Shown here: piece by piece, positions 62,465 to 64,000 of the stretch
Position numbering within the stretch: the stretch's first letter is position 1
Layout: each line of letters opens with the position of its first letter
Source of the DNA: Fodinibacter sp963763015
Lineage (GTDB): Bacteria > Actinomycetota > Actinomycetes > Actinomycetales > Dermatophilaceae
Reading direction: 5' to 3'
Length of the DNA stretch: 64,000 bases
Assembly (NCBI GenBank): GCA_963763015.1
Contig: CAVXML010000009.1
Coordinates: 186,001 to 250,000 of the forward strand
Translations under genes and position numbers: made by a program
Notes under the pieces: generated by a model
Databases searched by the model: none
Told to the model about the DNA's origin: nothing
Seen by the model: the letters and a program-made list of their open reading frames with translations, nothing else

Positions 62465-62629
62465 TCAGAAGCGGCGGTCGCGGCGGTCCTCGCGCCGGTC
62501 CTCGCGCCGGTCACCCCGGCGGCGGACGCCGTGGACGACCACGGCGGCGGTGCCGACGGTCGCAGCAGTTCGGGCGACGGGTGCGCCGATGACGCCGCGG
62601 CGGGCCGCGCGTGCGGGGCGAAGAGGCAT
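62465..62629 (-). CDS. Small basic protein with DRRED repeats
   Basis: A 54-residue protein: a hydrophobic segment (VIGAPVARTAATVGTAAVVV) then Arg/Asp/Glu repeats (RREDRREDRRDRRF). One base separates its ATG 62629 from the stop of the DUF6325 gene, so they are co-translated. No function known; seen with DUF6325 proteins in actinobacteria. Confidence 0.75.
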   Translation of the reverse strand: MPLRPARAARRGVIGAPVARTAATVGTAAVVVHGVRRRGDRREDRREDRRDRRF

Positions 62630-62630
62630 G

Positions 62631-63098
62631 TCAGTTCCCTTCCTCGGAGGCCAGCTCGGCCTCCAGCGATGCGGCGATGGCCTGGATCGGGATCCGACCC
62701 GAAGCGATGAGCTGCCCGCCGGCGCGGCGGGCGGCACTGGCGAACGGTGCCGCCCAACGGTTCTCGAACACGAGCACCCCGGCGACGCTCCCGGGTTCCA
62801 TCGCCTCGGCGAGGTGGGCCACGTCCTCGGCAGCGAGGATCTCGGCGATGTCGGCCTCGAGGGCGCGCACCGCGTCCACGGTGGGCGTCTCGTCGAGCTC
62901 CATGGCCTCGACGGAGCCGTCCTCGGCCTTCACGAGGATCAGGACGTCGAGGATCCGGATGGTGCCGGACGCGGCCAGCTTGGCAAGCTCCTCGGCCGCC
63001 TCCCCGGTGAAGTTCTGCTGACCGGCTGGGAACTCGAGGACCAGGTAGTCGACCGGCCCCAGCTCTTCCACTGTCGTCTCCGTCGTCTCTGTCGTCAC
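62631..63098 (-). CDS. DUF6325 family protein
   Basis: A 155-residue soluble protein (VDYLVLEFPAGQQNFTGEAA; IRILDVLILVKAEDGSVEAM; ENRWAAPFASAARRAGGQLI). Family with no defined function. GTG 63098 after AAGGAG. First gene of a pair with the 54-residue protein. Confidence 0.85.
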   Translation of the reverse strand: MTTETTETTVEELGPVDYLVLEFPAGQQNFTGEAAEELAKLAASGTIRILDVLILVKAEDGSVEAMELDETPTVDAVRALEADIAEILAAEDVAHLAEAMEPGSVAGVLVFENRWAAPFASAARRAGGQLIASGRIPIQAIAASLEAELASEEGN

Positions 63099-63306
63099 GT
63101 GGACTCCTTCTGGTGACGTCCCGGCCGCGTGGGCCGTGACTGGGGCGGGCCACACGATGTCCGCCCGCTTCGCGGGGCCGGGGTGGCTCTTCGGTACGAC
63201 CTCCACGCTCCTCCGCAGCTCGGGCGATGGCATCACCCCCGGCGGATGAGGAATCCGCGGCGAGCCGGTGCACCCCCGACGGGAACCACGTGGCCACGAT
63301 GGACGG

Positions 63307-63336
63307 TTCGCTCGAAATACCCCAAGGGGGTATAGT
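63307..63336 (+). promoter_or_regulatory. CsoR-like copper operator within a promoter
   Basis: ATACCCC-AAG-GGGGTAT (63317-63333) is an inverted repeat like the CsoR consensus (TACCC...GGGTA). It lies between TTCGCT (63307-63312) and TATAGT (63331-63336), an 18-base spacer, so repression would occlude the promoter of the copper ATPase. Confidence 0.75.
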
Positions 63337-63385
63337 GTTGTCGAACTGGAAAAGCCCGCAGCACGCCTCCAGAGGAGTGAGCCCC

Positions 63386-64000
63386 ATGGTCGGGACACCG
63401 GTCACCGAGGTAGAGAACGAGGCCACATCAGGTGCCTCTGTCGTCGCCGCGACGGAGCACTCGGCCCAGGAGGCGATGGGGCACGGCGGTCACGGCGGGA
63501 TGTCGGTGGACGCCATGGTCCGCGACATGCGGAACCGGTTCGTGGTGGCGGCGGTGCTGACGGTGGGGATCGCGCTGTGGTCGCCGATGGGCCGGGACGT
63601 GCTGGGCTTCAGGGTGCCTGCCCCGTTGGGGTTGAGCGACGAGGTCTTCGCGCTGCTGCTCAGCCTGCCGCTGGTGTTCTACTCGGCGTGGATCTTCTTC
63701 GACGGCGCCGTCCGGGCGCTGCGCCACCGCACGCTGGACATGATGGTCCTGGTCGCCGTCGCGGTGGCCGCGGGGTGGCTGTACAGCGTCGGGGTCACCG
63801 TGACCGGTGGCGGCGAGGTGTTCTACGAGGCCGCGGCGATGCTGACGGCGTTCGTGCTGCTCGGCCACTGGTTCGAGATGCGGGCCCGCGGCGGCGCGAA
63901 CGAGGCGGTTCGGGCGCTGATGGACCTGGCGCCCCCAACGGCCACCGTCGTGCGCGACGGTGTGCCGGTCGAGGTCCCCACCGCCGAGGTCCTGGCCGGC
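63386..64000 (+). CDS. copB: P-type copper-transporting ATPase, CopB-like, N-terminal part (runs off the window)
   Basis: 205 codons are visible. The N terminus has no heavy-metal-associated domain but a His/Gly/Met-rich motif (MGHGGHGGM), as in CopB-type P1B ATPases. Four transmembrane helices and the start of the actuator domain are visible (VVAAVLTVGIALWSPMGRDV; EVFALLLSLPLVFYSAWIFF). The frame is open to base 64000. AGAGGAG precedes ATG 63386. Copper regulation is supported by the CsoR-like operator. Confidence 0.9.
   Translation, partial: MVGTPVTEVENEATSGASVVAATEHSAQEAMGHGGHGGMSVDAMVRDMRNRFVVAAVLTVGIALWSPMGRDVLGFRVPAPLGLSDEVFALLLSLPLVFYSAWIFFDGAVRALRHRTLDMMVLVAVAVAAGWLYSVGVTVTGGGEVFYEAAAMLTAFVLLGHWFEMRARGGANEAVRALMDLAPPTATVVRDGVPVEVPTAEVLAG

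Overview
The window is very GC-rich DNA with near-universal G/C third codon positions, many GTG starts, ATGA/GTGA start-stop overlaps and several leaderless-type starts (TANNNT followed 6-7 nt later by ATG/GTG). Gene content (actinobacterial siroheme sulfite reductase operon, coproporphyrin-type haem genes hemE/hemY-type/hemQ, DUF3000 next to RNase D, UdgX, PGPGW protein, Gly-Cys-Val tRNA cluster) points to an actinobacterium, most likely of the Intrasporangiaceae or a close micrococcalean family. That placement is inference from gene content, not from a marker alignment.

Layout. 1-8.2 kb: the end of aconitase, then a leftward assimilatory sulfate-reduction operon (sir-cysH-cysD-cysN-cysG) and a divergent small protein. 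8.4-23.2 kb: dxs, two methyltransferases, an epimerase-like protein, an unusual HTH-MurA fusion, a fadB-fadA beta-oxidation pair, an ArsR-VOC pair, RNase D, DUF3000, a DMT transporter and hemE. 23.2-28.5 kb: a DUF4349 lipoprotein, the haem genes hemG(hemY-type)-hemQ, an ArsR/SRPBCC/TIGR03086 operon driven from a promoter flanked by two operators, and msrB. 28.6-36.9 kb: a polymerase-ligase fusion (LigD type), alpha/beta hydrolase, RibD-like reductase, PPK2, a frameshifted AidB-like acyl-CoA dehydrogenase, and a YihY-family membrane protein.

37.0-45.5 kb: three tRNA genes (Gly, Cys, Val) followed by about 8 kb of accessory DNA. It contains small orphan membrane and secreted proteins, two GNAT acetyltransferases, fragments of a short ATP-dependent DNA ligase, a frameshifted YegP-type gene, direct repeats bracketing about 4 kb, and a family of tiny acidic/tryptophan-rich ORFs present in two intact copies and one decayed copy. 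It looks like a decaying integration hotspot next to tRNA-Val; no integrase or second att site was seen.

45.5-64 kb: a GAF-ANTAR regulator and SpoIIE-type phosphatase (stress/partner-switch signalling), UdgX and DinB (DNA repair), a translationally coupled operon of an Lgt-like membrane protein, a COG1964/tetraether-synthase-like radical SAM enzyme and two small membrane proteins (the most interesting locus here), a SRPBCC-hemerythrin fusion, a truncated K+ channel, flavodoxin, a P-loop kinase, pabB-pabC-like genes, a PGPGW protein, tRNA-Val(CAC), a membrane-anchored phosphodiesterase-like protein, a cation/proton antiporter, a DUF6325 pair, and the start of a CopB-type copper ATPase behind a CsoR-like operator. 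The last gene runs off the window.
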